13,658 nt of DNA. Source: Clostridia bacterium (GTDB lineage: Bacteria > Bacillota > Clostridia > Christensenellales > UBA1242). This document shows positions 6,733-13,048 of this stretch, piece after piece. How positions within the stretch are numbered: the first letter of the stretch is position 1; each line of letters begins with the position of its first letter. The notes below the pieces were generated by a model. That model did no database searches and was not told the origin of the DNA. It was given only the letters and a program-made list of their open reading frames with translations. The translations under genes were made by a program, and so were the position numbers. The stretch covers positions 1 through 13,658 of the forward strand of contig JAQVLJ010000021.1 in assembly GCA_028704215.1 (NCBI GenBank), written 5' to 3'.

Positions 6733-8352
6733 CTAATTCAATTTTAGATACTGTATTATTTCATCTATTTGTTTTTCTGCTTTTTGTTGCGTTGATGCAA
6801 AACTATAAAACTTTAACTTTGGCTCAGTGCCGCTTGGCCTTATTATGATTTTACTATTGTTTTCAGTTTCGATACTGATAATATTACTTTTTTCTGTTTC
6901 CAAATTGCCGCTCAAGTAATCTACGACTTTTGTGATTTTTTCTCCATTTAATGTTTTGGGCTTTTCGTTTCTTAATTTGTTTGTAGCTTCTTCAATTTTG
7001 TTTTTGCCACTTATTCCATCCAAGATTATATATTTTCTTGCCTCAAAATCATAATCTGTTTGGTTTTCAATAAGTTTTAACACATCATATAAAGTCTTGT
7101 TTTTCGATTTGTAAAAACTTACCATTTCTACTAATAACAAACTGGCACTAATGCCATCTTTGTCAAGTGTATAAGTAGTTGGCATGTAGCCATTGCTTTC
7201 TTCAAAAGCAAAAATAAATTTTTTGTTTGTTTTAAGCACATCATCCACTTTATTTGCTATATTCTTGAAGCCAGTTAGTGTCAGATAACAATCAATAAAA
7301 TATTTTTTTGCCATTTTTTCAACCATTGGCGAACTTACAATACTGCTCACTACAAAACCGTTTTTTGTTTTTTTGTTTTCCAAAAGATATTGCAACATCA
7401 AAAGTCCGATTTGATTGCCGTTGACAAAAGTATAATCATTTTCTGTTTTGACCATACATCCAAGCCTGTCGGCATCTGGATCCGTCAATATTATGATATC
7501 TGCGTTGTAGTTTTTGGTCAATTTTAAAGACTCATTATATGTTTGTAACTCTTCTGGGTTTGGATAAGGACAAGTTTTGAATTTGCTCGATGCAAACCCT
7601 TGTGAGATAGGGATTTTAATGTCTTTATATCCGTTCATTTTGAGTATTTTTGGCACAAATTTTGCGCCCGTTCCATTGAGTGGGGAATATATTATATTCA
7701 CATCGCTAGTCTTTTTTAGCACTTGAACGGAAGACAAGTCGTGCAAAAATTTATTTTTTAATATGTCATCAATATATCTTAAAGTGCCTTTTTGTATATT
7801 TTTGTTTTCAAATACATCAAAAACATCCATTTTTTTCATTATTTTAGCAATAAAATCAGCGGTTTTTGTGTCTATTTGACAACCTCTGTTATCAAACACT
7901 TTATAGCCATTATATTCTTTTGGATTGTGGCTAGCGGTAATCATTATACCAGCACTAGCAGACATTTTATTTACTAAGTAGGAAACAAAAGGAGATGGTA
8001 CCACTTCCTTCGCCAAATACACGTTTATTCCTTTGTTTAATAAAATTCTGCTGGTACACTTTGCAAACTGCTTTGAGTATTTGCGTGTATCGTATCCCAC
8101 AATTACGGTTGGATTTTTTGCTTTTGTAGACAAAACATATTCAGCAACCGCGCTTGTAGCCAATTTGACTGTATATTCATTCAAAAAACTTGACCCTATT
8201 CCAATTTTTCCACGTAATCCAGCGGTTCCAAACTCTAAATAAGAAGAAAATCTTTCAATTATTTGATTTTCATCAAGCATATTCAATTCTTTTTTCAGTT
8301 TTTTACTTTTAATGTTTTGCTTCCATATTGATAATATTTCATTACTTTTCAT
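6733..8352 (-). CDS. pgcA: Alpha-D-phosphohexomutase (phosphoglucomutase / phosphopentomutase type)
   Basis: The 539-residue protein is a member of the phosphohexomutase superfamily and interconverts sugar 1- and 6-phosphates (glucose, possibly mannose or pentose phosphates) through an active-site phosphoserine. Motifs: LEFGTAGLRG near the N-terminus (39-48), the catalytic TASHNPKEYNGYK with phosphoserine S141, the metal loop DPDADR (D291, D293, D295), the sugar-binding EESNGY (384-389) and the phosphate-binding RPSGTEPK (505-512). These match the PgcA/PGM2 branch better than GlmM. Length is slightly below the 560-580 typical for the branch. The ATG has no clear ribosome binding site. TATAAA occurs just before the ATG, too close for a normal leader. 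The exact substrate is uncertain. The gene lies between the putative oriC and dnaA. Confidence 0.9.
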   Translation of the reverse strand: MKSNEILSIWKQNIKSKKLKKELNMLDENQIIERFSSYLEFGTAGLRGKIGIGSSFLNEYTVKLATSAVAEYVLSTKAKNPTVIVGYDTRKYSKQFAKCTSRILLNKGINVYLAKEVVPSPFVSYLVNKMSASAGIMITASHNPKEYNGYKVFDNRGCQIDTKTADFIAKIMKKMDVFDVFENKNIQKGTLRYIDDILKNKFLHDLSSVQVLKKTSDVNIIYSPLNGTGAKFVPKILKMNGYKDIKIPISQGFASSKFKTCPYPNPEELQTYNESLKLTKNYNADIIILTDPDADRLGCMVKTENDYTFVNGNQIGLLMLQYLLENKKTKNGFVVSSIVSSPMVEKMAKKYFIDCYLTLTGFKNIANKVDDVLKTNKKFIFAFEESNGYMPTTYTLDKDGISASLLLVEMVSFYKSKNKTLYDVLKLIENQTDYDFEARKYIILDGISGKNKIEEATNKLRNEKPKTLNGEKITKVVDYLSGNLETEKSNIISIETENNSKIIIRPSGTEPKLKFYSFASTQQKAEKQIDEIIQYLKLN

Positions 8353-8410
8353 ATTTATAAGTTTAACAAAACACGAACAAAAAATCTATCTTTTTTAAAA
8401 AGCATTTTAC

Positions 8411-8615
8411 CTTTGTGGACAAGTTGTGTTTTTGTGGAAACAATGTGCAATCTTATACACATTTTTTGCACAATTCAAAATCGAATATTCGGTATGAAAA
8501 CATTTGATTTTTCTTCAATTTTTACTACATATTGTGTTGCCCAAAAGTTATGCACATTTCCACCGTGCATAATAATATTGATATATTTAATTATTAAAAA
8601 ATAAATAAAAAAGAA
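8411..8615. other. oriC: Candidate replication origin (oriC): DnaA-box cluster plus AT-rich stretch
   Basis: The pgm-queH gap holds two sites matching TTATNCACA exactly, TTATACACA (8453-8461) and TTATGCACA (8548-8556). One-mismatch sites are TGTGGACAA (8414-8422, minus-strand box), TTTTGCACA (8464-8472) and CGTGCATAA (8564-8572, minus-strand box). A weaker TGTGGAAAC is at 8433-8441. TGTG cores recur at 8414, 8425, 8433 and 8444. The boxes at 8548 and 8564 form an inverted repeat with perfect 8-bp arms and a 9-nt spacer. Next to it, 8571-8608 is nearly pure A/T and could be the unwinding element. The rest of the gap (8353-8410) holds only AT-rich sequence. This is inferred from motif clustering and from dnaA and dnaN on either side; function is not shown. 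Confidence 0.65.
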
Positions 8616-8630
8616 AGGTCGCTACTTATT

Positions 8631-9224
8631 TTATTCTTTTGTGTTTTTCAAGTTACAACCACAATACATTTGTCTATAAAAATCATAATTTTTTGATAAT
8701 TCTATTGTGCGCAAGTACCCATTATCTTTCTTGAAATCGCTTACTAGATATTTCACTTTATCATTTTGTAATCTTTCGCCTATTTCATTCACCCATTTTT
8801 CAAGTTTGTGAGGACTAACTGTAAGTGTAGTTGCGTAATAGTCAAATTGCATATCTTTTGCTTTTTCAAAAGTTGCATTAATACGAAGTTCATAACATTT
8901 GTAGCAACGCATAGTTTTTTCACCCAAGTTTTCAAAGCCAATTATTGCATCATAGTACAACTTGTTGTCATAATCGCCCTCAATAAAAGGTATGTTTTTT
9001 GTTTTTAAAAAATTTGTTTGTTCATCTCTTCTCTTTTCGTATTCTTCTCTTGGCATAATGTTTGGATTAAAATAAAAAACTGTAATATCAAAGTAATCTT
9101 GCAGCCTTTCAATTACAGAGCTACTACAAGGTGCGCAACAACTATGCAGTAACAATTTTGGTTTTTTGTTAATGTCAATATTACTTAATATTTCATTCAT
9201 TTTTTGATAAGAAGTTTTTTGCAT
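8631..9224 (-). CDS. queH: Epoxyqueuosine reductase QueH
   Basis: QueH reduces epoxyqueuosine to queuosine in tRNAs with GUN anticodons, the last step of queuosine synthesis, and is the non-homologous replacement of QueG. From ATG 9224 the protein has 197 residues. It carries LLLHSCCAPCSS (24-35), VFYFNPNIMPREEYEKRRDEQ-like DUF208 sequence after it, MRCYKCYELR (C107, C110), TLTVSPHK and a C-terminal YCGCN (C188, C190); these cysteines are expected to bind iron-sulfur and redox centres. The reading frame extends to a TTG at 9260, but ATG 9224 fits the family N-terminus (a Tyr-Gln-Lys segment before LLLHSCC). The promoter -10 ends 7 nt before this ATG, so the mRNA is probably leaderless. No other queuosine genes are in view. 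Confidence 0.93.
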   Translation of the reverse strand: MQKTSYQKMNEILSNIDINKKPKLLLHSCCAPCSSSVIERLQDYFDITVFYFNPNIMPREEYEKRRDEQTNFLKTKNIPFIEGDYDNKLYYDAIIGFENLGEKTMRCYKCYELRINATFEKAKDMQFDYYATTLTVSPHKLEKWVNEIGERLQNDKVKYLVSDFKKDNGYLRTIELSKNYDFYRQMYCGCNLKNTKE

Positions 9225-9231
9225 ATAATTA

Positions 9232-9260
9232 ATTATAACACAAATTTTTTGTTCAAACAA
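9232..9260 (-). promoter_or_regulatory. queH promoter (extended -10, leaderless start)
   Basis: On the minus strand, TGTTATAAT (TATAAT at 9232-9237) forms an extended -10, with a weak TTGTTT -35 at 9255-9260 and a 17-bp spacer. The predicted start at about 9225-9224 coincides with the queH ATG. The same TGTTATAAT form is used by dnaA. Confidence 0.6.
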
Positions 9261-9319
9261 TCACCCAATTAAAATTATAGAAATAAGGTCAAATAAATAC
9301 ATAAAAAACCACATTTTAA

Positions 9320-9348
9320 TTGACTTAACGCTTTGGTGAGAGTATAAT
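9320..9348 (+). promoter_or_regulatory. dnaN promoter
   Basis: TTGACT (9320-9325) and TATAAT (9343-9348) with a 17-bp spacer form a near-perfect sigma-A promoter. The predicted start near 9355 leaves a leader of about 27 nt. dnaN therefore has its own promoter and does not rely on dnaA transcription, as it does where the two form an operon. Confidence 0.75.
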
Positions 9349-9381
9349 ATTTTTACAAAAGAATTGAGGAGAATACATAAA

Positions 9382-10482
9382 ATGAATTTTAGATGTGATG
9401 GATTAGACTTGTCAGAGGCAATTGCCCGTGTAATAAAAGCCACAAGCACCAAAACCACTTCGCCAATATTAGAAGGCATCAAGTTAAGAACGGTGGGAAA
9501 TAGCCTTATTTTGACTGCAACAGACTGCGAAATTAGCATTCAAAAAACTATCAAAGCAGATGTAAAAAGTGAAGGTCAAGCGGTAGTTCCAGGAAAATTG
9601 TTTGGTGAATATTTGAGAAAACTAACTAACGAACAAATAACTTGTGTTTTGAACGAAAAAAACCAACTTAAAGTAAACTATACAGACAGCGAGGGATTCA
9701 TTCAGTGTATGGACTTGTTAGAATTTCCAGCACCTGTGTTTGTTGAAAAAGACAAAAGTTTTGAGATTTCCCAAATAGAACTAAAAAGCCTTATCAACAA
9801 AGTAATATTTGCAGTGGCAGTAGATGATTCTCGACCAATACTAAAAGGTTGCCTAATTGAAGTCAATGATTCAAAAATCAAAGCCGTTACTCTTGATGGT
9901 TATAGAATGGCTATTTGCAATAAGAATGTAAAAAAATCTACGCAAAACTTTAAAATTATTGTTCCAGCAAAAACGCTATTAGAAGTATCTCGTATGCTCG
10001 AAGACAAAGAGGATGTTGTAAAAGTATATGTTACAGACAAAAACGTACGTTTTGAAATTGATGACACTGTAGTAATTACTAGACTACTTGATGGAGATTT
10101 TATTAATTATCGCCAAATTATACAAAATGATTTTGTTACAGAAGTAACTTTGTCCAAATTTCAATTTGAAGACGCTCTTGATAGAGCAAGCGTTTTGTCC
10201 AAAATCGATAGAAACAATCTTGTAAAATTTGATATATCTGAACGTTCTTTGGTTTTGACATCTAATTCTGAATATGGTAATATCACGGAAAATATAAACG
10301 CCGTTACAAAAGGCGATGATTTGGTTATTGCGTTCAATTCAAAATATTTTATTGATTGCATGAAAGCAATTGGCGAAGAGTTTATTAAACTAAATTTCAC
10401 AAATAGTGTTAATCCCTGCATTGTATTGCCCGTACAAGGTGATGAATTCTTGTATTTGATACTACCTGTAAGATTAAACTAA
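9382..10482 (+). CDS. dnaN: DNA polymerase III subunit beta (sliding clamp)
   Basis: The beta clamp is a ring-shaped dimer that encircles DNA and tethers polymerase III and other partners. The 366-residue protein has the three-domain clamp layout (about 1-120, 121-243, 244-366). Typical segments are TTSPILEGIKL, LTATDCEISI, DSRPILKGCLIEV, VTLDGYRMAI and the end YLILPVRLN, where the classical PMR motif reads PVR. ATG 9382 is chosen over an upstream in-frame TTG (9364) because GAGGAG at 9366-9371 is an excellent ribosome binding site for the ATG and would otherwise be inside the gene. It is monocistronic: own promoter, and a strong hairpin just after the stop. recF, which commonly follows dnaN, is absent. 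Confidence 0.97.
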   Translation: MNFRCDGLDLSEAIARVIKATSTKTTSPILEGIKLRTVGNSLILTATDCEISIQKTIKADVKSEGQAVVPGKLFGEYLRKLTNEQITCVLNEKNQLKVNYTDSEGFIQCMDLLEFPAPVFVEKDKSFEISQIELKSLINKVIFAVAVDDSRPILKGCLIEVNDSKIKAVTLDGYRMAICNKNVKKSTQNFKIIVPAKTLLEVSRMLEDKEDVVKVYVTDKNVRFEIDDTVVITRLLDGDFINYRQIIQNDFVTEVTLSKFQFEDALDRASVLSKIDRNNLVKFDISERSLVLTSNSEYGNITENINAVTKGDDLVIAFNSKYFIDCMKAIGEEFIKLNFTNSVNPCIVLPVQGDEFLYLILPVRLN

Positions 10483-10491
10483 AAAACTGTG

Positions 10492-10515
10492 AAAAAAAGC
10501 CTTATGGCTTTTTTT
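10492..10515. terminator. Bidirectional terminator shared by dnaN and the DUF421 gene
   Basis: A perfect 10-bp stem (10492-10501 with 10506-10515), GCC/GGC extended by A-T pairs around a TTAT loop, ends in T-runs on both strands. It begins 10 nt after the dnaN stop, and its right arm overlaps the stop codon of the convergent DUF421 gene (10514-10516). Confidence 0.85.
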
Positions 10516-11242
10516 ATTTGTAATGAATTGTCAACTCATCTGTTTTTTCATCATGAAAAGCGACCAAAATTTTATTTAATTGTCTTTTGCTTTTTACTTT
10601 TAGTTTTTTGTACGCCCATTTTTCATCTTTTTTTATTTGCTCCAAATAATTTTTGTCCAATTTGCAGTCAAGCACTATGTATTTTGTAAGAGTGGGAGGC
10701 TCTTCGTTAAGTCCCAAATCACGCAAAACAGTTGGTCTATTTGCACTTTTGGGAAGAATACTTATTTCTCCATTTGTTTCAAATATTGCATATGATATTT
10801 CATTGATATCAAAATATCCCTTACTTCGACATAGTCCAAAAATATCTGCCATATCTAATTTTGACCTTTTAAAACTTTTATAATCGATTTTGCCTTCTCT
10901 AATAATTATAACAGGTTTTCCATGCAAAAAAGATTTTAAAAATAGTGTTTTTCTTTCAAATACGGTAATTAACAAACTTATTACACTAAAAACGGTAAGC
11001 GCTATTGCGTAATAGTACCAAGGATTAACAATATCAGTCGACCATTGCGCAGCTATTGAGCCGATAGAGATACCGATAGCATAGTCGCAAAAATTAAGTT
11101 CAGCAATTTGCTTTTTTCCTAACAATTTTGCCAAAAAAAACAGCGATACAAAACTGAAAATCGAATTTAATAATACCAATGAGGCGTTTGACATAAATAA
11201 TTTTCCTAGTTTTGAAATAGTATGTTTCAAAAAAATAATCAT
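10514..11242 (-). CDS. DUF421 (YetF/YcaP family) membrane protein
   Basis: From ATG 11242 the protein has 242 residues (an in-frame TTG lies two codons upstream). It has an N-terminal membrane part with helices at about 20-40, 50-66 and 74-95, then a cytoplasmic alpha/beta part. Family hallmarks are LLGKKQIAELNFCDYAIG followed by ISIGSIAAQ (58-66), GKPVIIIREGKIDYKSFKR (108-126) and GYFDINEISYAIFETNGEIS (142-161). DUF421 proteins such as YetF are membrane proteins whose function is poorly known; in Bacillus some relatives are linked to spores. The stop overlaps the terminator shared with dnaN. No ribosome binding site is seen before ATG 11242 or the TTG, and no convincing promoter; the start stays less certain than the family call. 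Confidence 0.88.
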   Translation of the reverse strand: MIIFLKHTISKLGKLFMSNASLVLLNSIFSFVSLFFLAKLLGKKQIAELNFCDYAIGISIGSIAAQWSTDIVNPWYYYAIALTVFSVISLLITVFERKTLFLKSFLHGKPVIIIREGKIDYKSFKRSKLDMADIFGLCRSKGYFDINEISYAIFETNGEISILPKSANRPTVLRDLGLNEEPPTLTKYIVLDCKLDKNYLEQIKKDEKWAYKKLKVKSKRQLNKILVAFHDEKTDELTIHYK

Positions 11243-11290
11243 ATTCAAAATAAAACTAACAACAAAAAGTATTTTTTTTCGTGTAAATTA

Positions 11291-11319
11291 TTGACAACAT
11301 TACGCTTTTTGTCTATAAT
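11291..11319 (+). promoter_or_regulatory. Promoter of the tRNA operon
   Basis: A perfect TTGACA (11291-11296) and a perfect TATAAT (11314-11319) are separated by 17 bp, the strongest promoter in the window, as expected for stable RNA. The predicted start is at about 11326, only a few bases before the first tRNA. Confidence 0.85.
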
Positions 11320-11328
11320 GCTGAATGT

Positions 11329-11405
11329 GGCGGTGTGGCTTAGTTGGTTAGAGCGAACGATTCATACTCGTTAGGTCATAGGTTCGAATCCTATCACCGC
11401 TACCA
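11329..11405 (+). tRNA. tRNA-Met (anticodon CAT), elongator type
   Basis: The 77-nt cloverleaf has a 7-bp acceptor stem (GGCGGTG with CACCGCT, including a G1-U72 wobble), a D arm (GCTTAGTTGGTTAGAGC), anticodon stem AACGA/TCGTT with loop TTCATAC (anticodon 11363-11365), T stem ATAGG/CCTAT with TTCGAAT, and encoded CCA. The lack of three G-C pairs in the anticodon stem and of a position 1-72 mismatch rules out initiator tRNA. The G1-U72 pair and TTCATAC loop resemble elongator tRNA-Met of Bacillota more than tRNA-Ile(CAU), which cannot be fully excluded. Confidence 0.95.
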
Positions 11406-11436
11406 ATTAACATCGTTGTACAAAAAACGATATTAT

Positions 11437-11511
11437 GGTCCCATGGTCAAGAGGTTAAGACACCGCCCTTTCACGGCGGTATCAGGGGTTCAATTCCCCT
11501 TGGGACTACCA
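11437..11511 (+). tRNA. tRNA-Glu (anticodon TTC)
   Basis: The 75-nt cloverleaf has acceptor GGTCCCA/TGGGACT (G1-U72 wobble), anticodon stem CCGCC/GGCGG with loop CTTTCAC (anticodon TTC at 11470-11472), T arm AGGGG-TTCAATT-CCCCT and encoded CCA. It lies 31 nt after tRNA-Met in the same transcript, ahead of a strong terminator. Its wobble U34 makes it a plausible substrate of the MnmE pathway. Confidence 0.97.
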
Positions 11512-11516
11512 AAGAT

Positions 11517-11546
11517 AAAAAAGCTTGCTAATCGCAAGCTTTTTTT
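11517..11546 (+). terminator. Terminator of the tRNA operon
   Basis: AGCTTGC (11522-11528) pairs with GCAAGCT (11534-11540), extended by A-T pairs to 11517 and 11545, with a TAATC loop and a T-run. It starts 6 nt after tRNA-Glu. The A-run on the left would let it work on the minus strand as well. Confidence 0.88.
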
Positions 11547-11605
11547 AATGAAAAACAAACAGTAAAGAATAAAAACGATTTGTTGCAAATATGTTGCTGT
11601 TTTTT

Positions 11606-11634
11606 TTGCTATTTGTAATTTTTTTTAGTATACT
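11606..11634 (+). promoter_or_regulatory. Putative promoter of the 174-residue membrane-protein gene
   Basis: TTGCTA (11606-11611) and TATACT (11629-11634) have a 17-bp spacer. A second -10-like TATAAT at 11639-11644 lacks a well-spaced -35. The gap 11547-11667 otherwise shows only T-rich sequence. Confidence 0.5.
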
Positions 11635-11667
11635 GAGTTATAATACATAAAAGAATTTGGAGGATTT

Positions 11668-12192
11668 ATGAAAAAAAATGCTGTCAAAGGAAAATCTGCA
11701 AACAAAGTTGCTGGTTTTTTGGACTTGATTTTTGGTGCTGTTTTGTTATTTATTGCGATTAACATCATTTTGTTTGTTTTGGACATAATGCAATTAGTTC
11801 CGATGCTTGCAATTATGCTTGAAATTTACTACTATATTTTGATCAAACTTGGAATATTTGCCACTTCAATATCTACATATTACATTTACGCAGGAATTAT
11901 TGCTTTCTTTGGCTTGATGTGTTTGATTTTTGGTATTGTTACCTTGGTAAAAACAAAAAAAGAACCAACAAGTTTTTACAAAAGCAAAGGCGGACTTGGT
12001 TTCTTTGCAATATTTGACACAATCACATTATTGTTTTTGTTAGTTCACTTCCTGCCTTATTTGTTAGAAGGCATTGCATTGGGAGACGGCTATATTTTCA
12101 TCATACTAAGCGCATACATGTTCATTACTGTCTTATTTAGATATATAGGATTAGGAACATTTTTGAGTGCAAGAAAAAAATATAACAATTAA
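11668..12192 (+). CDS. Small multi-pass membrane protein, unknown function
   Basis: I do not recognise this 174-residue protein. It has a basic N-terminus (MKKNAVKGKSANK), hydrophobic helices at about 14-40, 71-95, 109-134 and 141-165, and a further moderately hydrophobic stretch at 44-62, so four or five membrane segments. The loop at 96-108 and the C-terminal tail (ARKKYNN) are basic, which by the positive-inside rule suggests both are cytoplasmic. There are no conserved charged residues within helices that would suggest a transporter or enzyme. GGAGG at 11659-11663 is a strong ribosome binding site 4 nt before the ATG. It is monocistronic with its own terminator. The coding pattern is like its neighbours, so the gene is likely real. 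Confidence 0.75.
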   Translation: MKKNAVKGKSANKVAGFLDLIFGAVLLFIAINIILFVLDIMQLVPMLAIMLEIYYYILIKLGIFATSISTYYIYAGIIAFFGLMCLIFGIVTLVKTKKEPTSFYKSKGGLGFFAIFDTITLLFLLVHFLPYLLEGIALGDGYIFIILSAYMFITVLFRYIGLGTFLSARKKYNN

Positions 12193-12210
12193 TAATCATT
12201 TTTAAAATAT

Positions 12211-12248
12211 AAAACTCGTATCATTAATTTATTTAGTACGAGTTTTTT
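12211..12248 (+). terminator. Terminator of the 174-residue membrane-protein gene
   Basis: AAAACTCGTA (12211-12220) pairs perfectly with TACGAGTTTT (12237-12246) around a 16-nt AT-rich loop, and is followed by T residues. The T-run continues into the left copy of the 82-bp repeat. Confidence 0.78.
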
Positions 12249-12323
12249 TTGCGCTAATTGCTATCATAACCTGCGACGGTAGGTAAAATAACTAAGCCAT
12301 ATTAAAGTTGATGTTATTTAATT
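12242..12323. repeat. 82-bp direct repeat, left copy; decayed 3' end of a YhhN-like gene
   Basis: This copy matches 13080-13161 at 72 of 82 positions. The first 40 are identical and all ten differences are transitions. Read on the minus strand in the frame of the intact copy it would encode LFYLPSQVMIAISAKKT, then RTK and a TAA at 12229-12231. A TAG replaces a Trp codon upstream of LFYL, so it is not functional coding sequence. The gap 12193-12390 consists of the preceding terminator, this copy and the promoter of the next gene. Confidence 0.85.
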
Positions 12324-12340
12324 AAATTCCCAAGTAGGTA

Positions 12341-12368
12341 TTGACTTATCACCCCTTTTTGATACAAT
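12341..12368 (+). promoter_or_regulatory. Promoter of the orphan 217-residue gene
   Basis: TTGACT (12341-12346) and TACAAT (12363-12368) are separated by 16 bp. The predicted start near 12375 gives a short leader containing AAGGAG (12380-12385). Confidence 0.55.
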
Positions 12369-12390
12369 GATATTGATATAAGGAGATTTT

Positions 12391-13044
12391 ATGAAAGATT
12401 ATAATAATACAAAACATTCAAATGAGTTGTTTCCGGACGATCAATTAAATTATCTTAGTAGAATTAAAGATGACAGAAAAATCCTTGAAAAGAAAAAATG
12501 GAAAACAAAAGACAGAAGTTCAGGTTATTGTGGAAAAGCATACGATCATACTATTGAAGAATGTGTAGAGAAAGCCACAGGTGTTATATTTTATAGTCCA
12601 TACATACTTATTCACGATGCATTTAGTGAATATTACAAAGACTTTCCTCTTCCTGGAAAAATATTGGACTTTGTTCAAAGGGCGGGAAAATTATTAGGAG
12701 GATTATTTTTATTACCTTTTTTATTAATTCCGAGCTCTATTTATTTTGTTTATAACTCTACACTGTTTCTGAGTAATTTTATTGCGATGAAGGCTTGCGA
12801 CAAAAAAATTAAAAAAATTGATAATAAATTAGTTAGTTTAGAAAAAGAAATACAGATATTTGAGAGTTCTCTAAAAATCGAAAATAATCAAGTAGCAAAT
12901 CAGGAAAACAATATTGATAGATTGAATAATCAAAATAGAGATACAAATATTATGTCAACTGAAACTAATAATAAAAATATAAACAAAACTAATGATGATG
13001 AAGATGATCATATCCAAGTAAATGGCGATACATCAGAACTATAA
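12391..13044 (+). CDS. Orphan protein with one hydrophobic region and a coiled coil, unknown function
   Basis: I do not recognise this 217-residue protein. Residues 1-60 are hydrophilic and charged with two Cys (C47, C58). Residues 64-98 are mixed, with PLPGK at 86-90. Residues 101-134 are strongly hydrophobic and Pro-interrupted (LLPFLLIPSS), long enough for one membrane span or a hairpin. Residues 136-165 (KKIKKIDNKLVSLEKEI) are a likely coiled coil, and 166-217 are an Asn/Asp-rich low-complexity tail. There is no signal peptide. AAGGAG lies 5 nt before the ATG. The gene is bracketed by the 82-bp direct repeats, has its own promoter and terminator and is richer in Asn, Asp and Ile than its neighbours, hinting at a recent insertion. 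It could be a membrane-anchored scaffold; that is speculation. Confidence 0.7.
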   Translation: MKDYNNTKHSNELFPDDQLNYLSRIKDDRKILEKKKWKTKDRSSGYCGKAYDHTIEECVEKATGVIFYSPYILIHDAFSEYYKDFPLPGKILDFVQRAGKLLGGLFLLPFLLIPSSIYFVYNSTLFLSNFIAMKACDKKIKKIDNKLVSLEKEIQIFESSLKIENNQVANQENNIDRLNNQNRDTNIMSTETNNKNINKTNDDEDDHIQVNGDTSEL

Positions 13045-13048
13045 TTTC

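Noticed and set aside
11344..11565. A 73-codon plus-strand frame across the tRNA region
   Set aside because: It runs through both tRNA genes and the terminator, so it is not coding.
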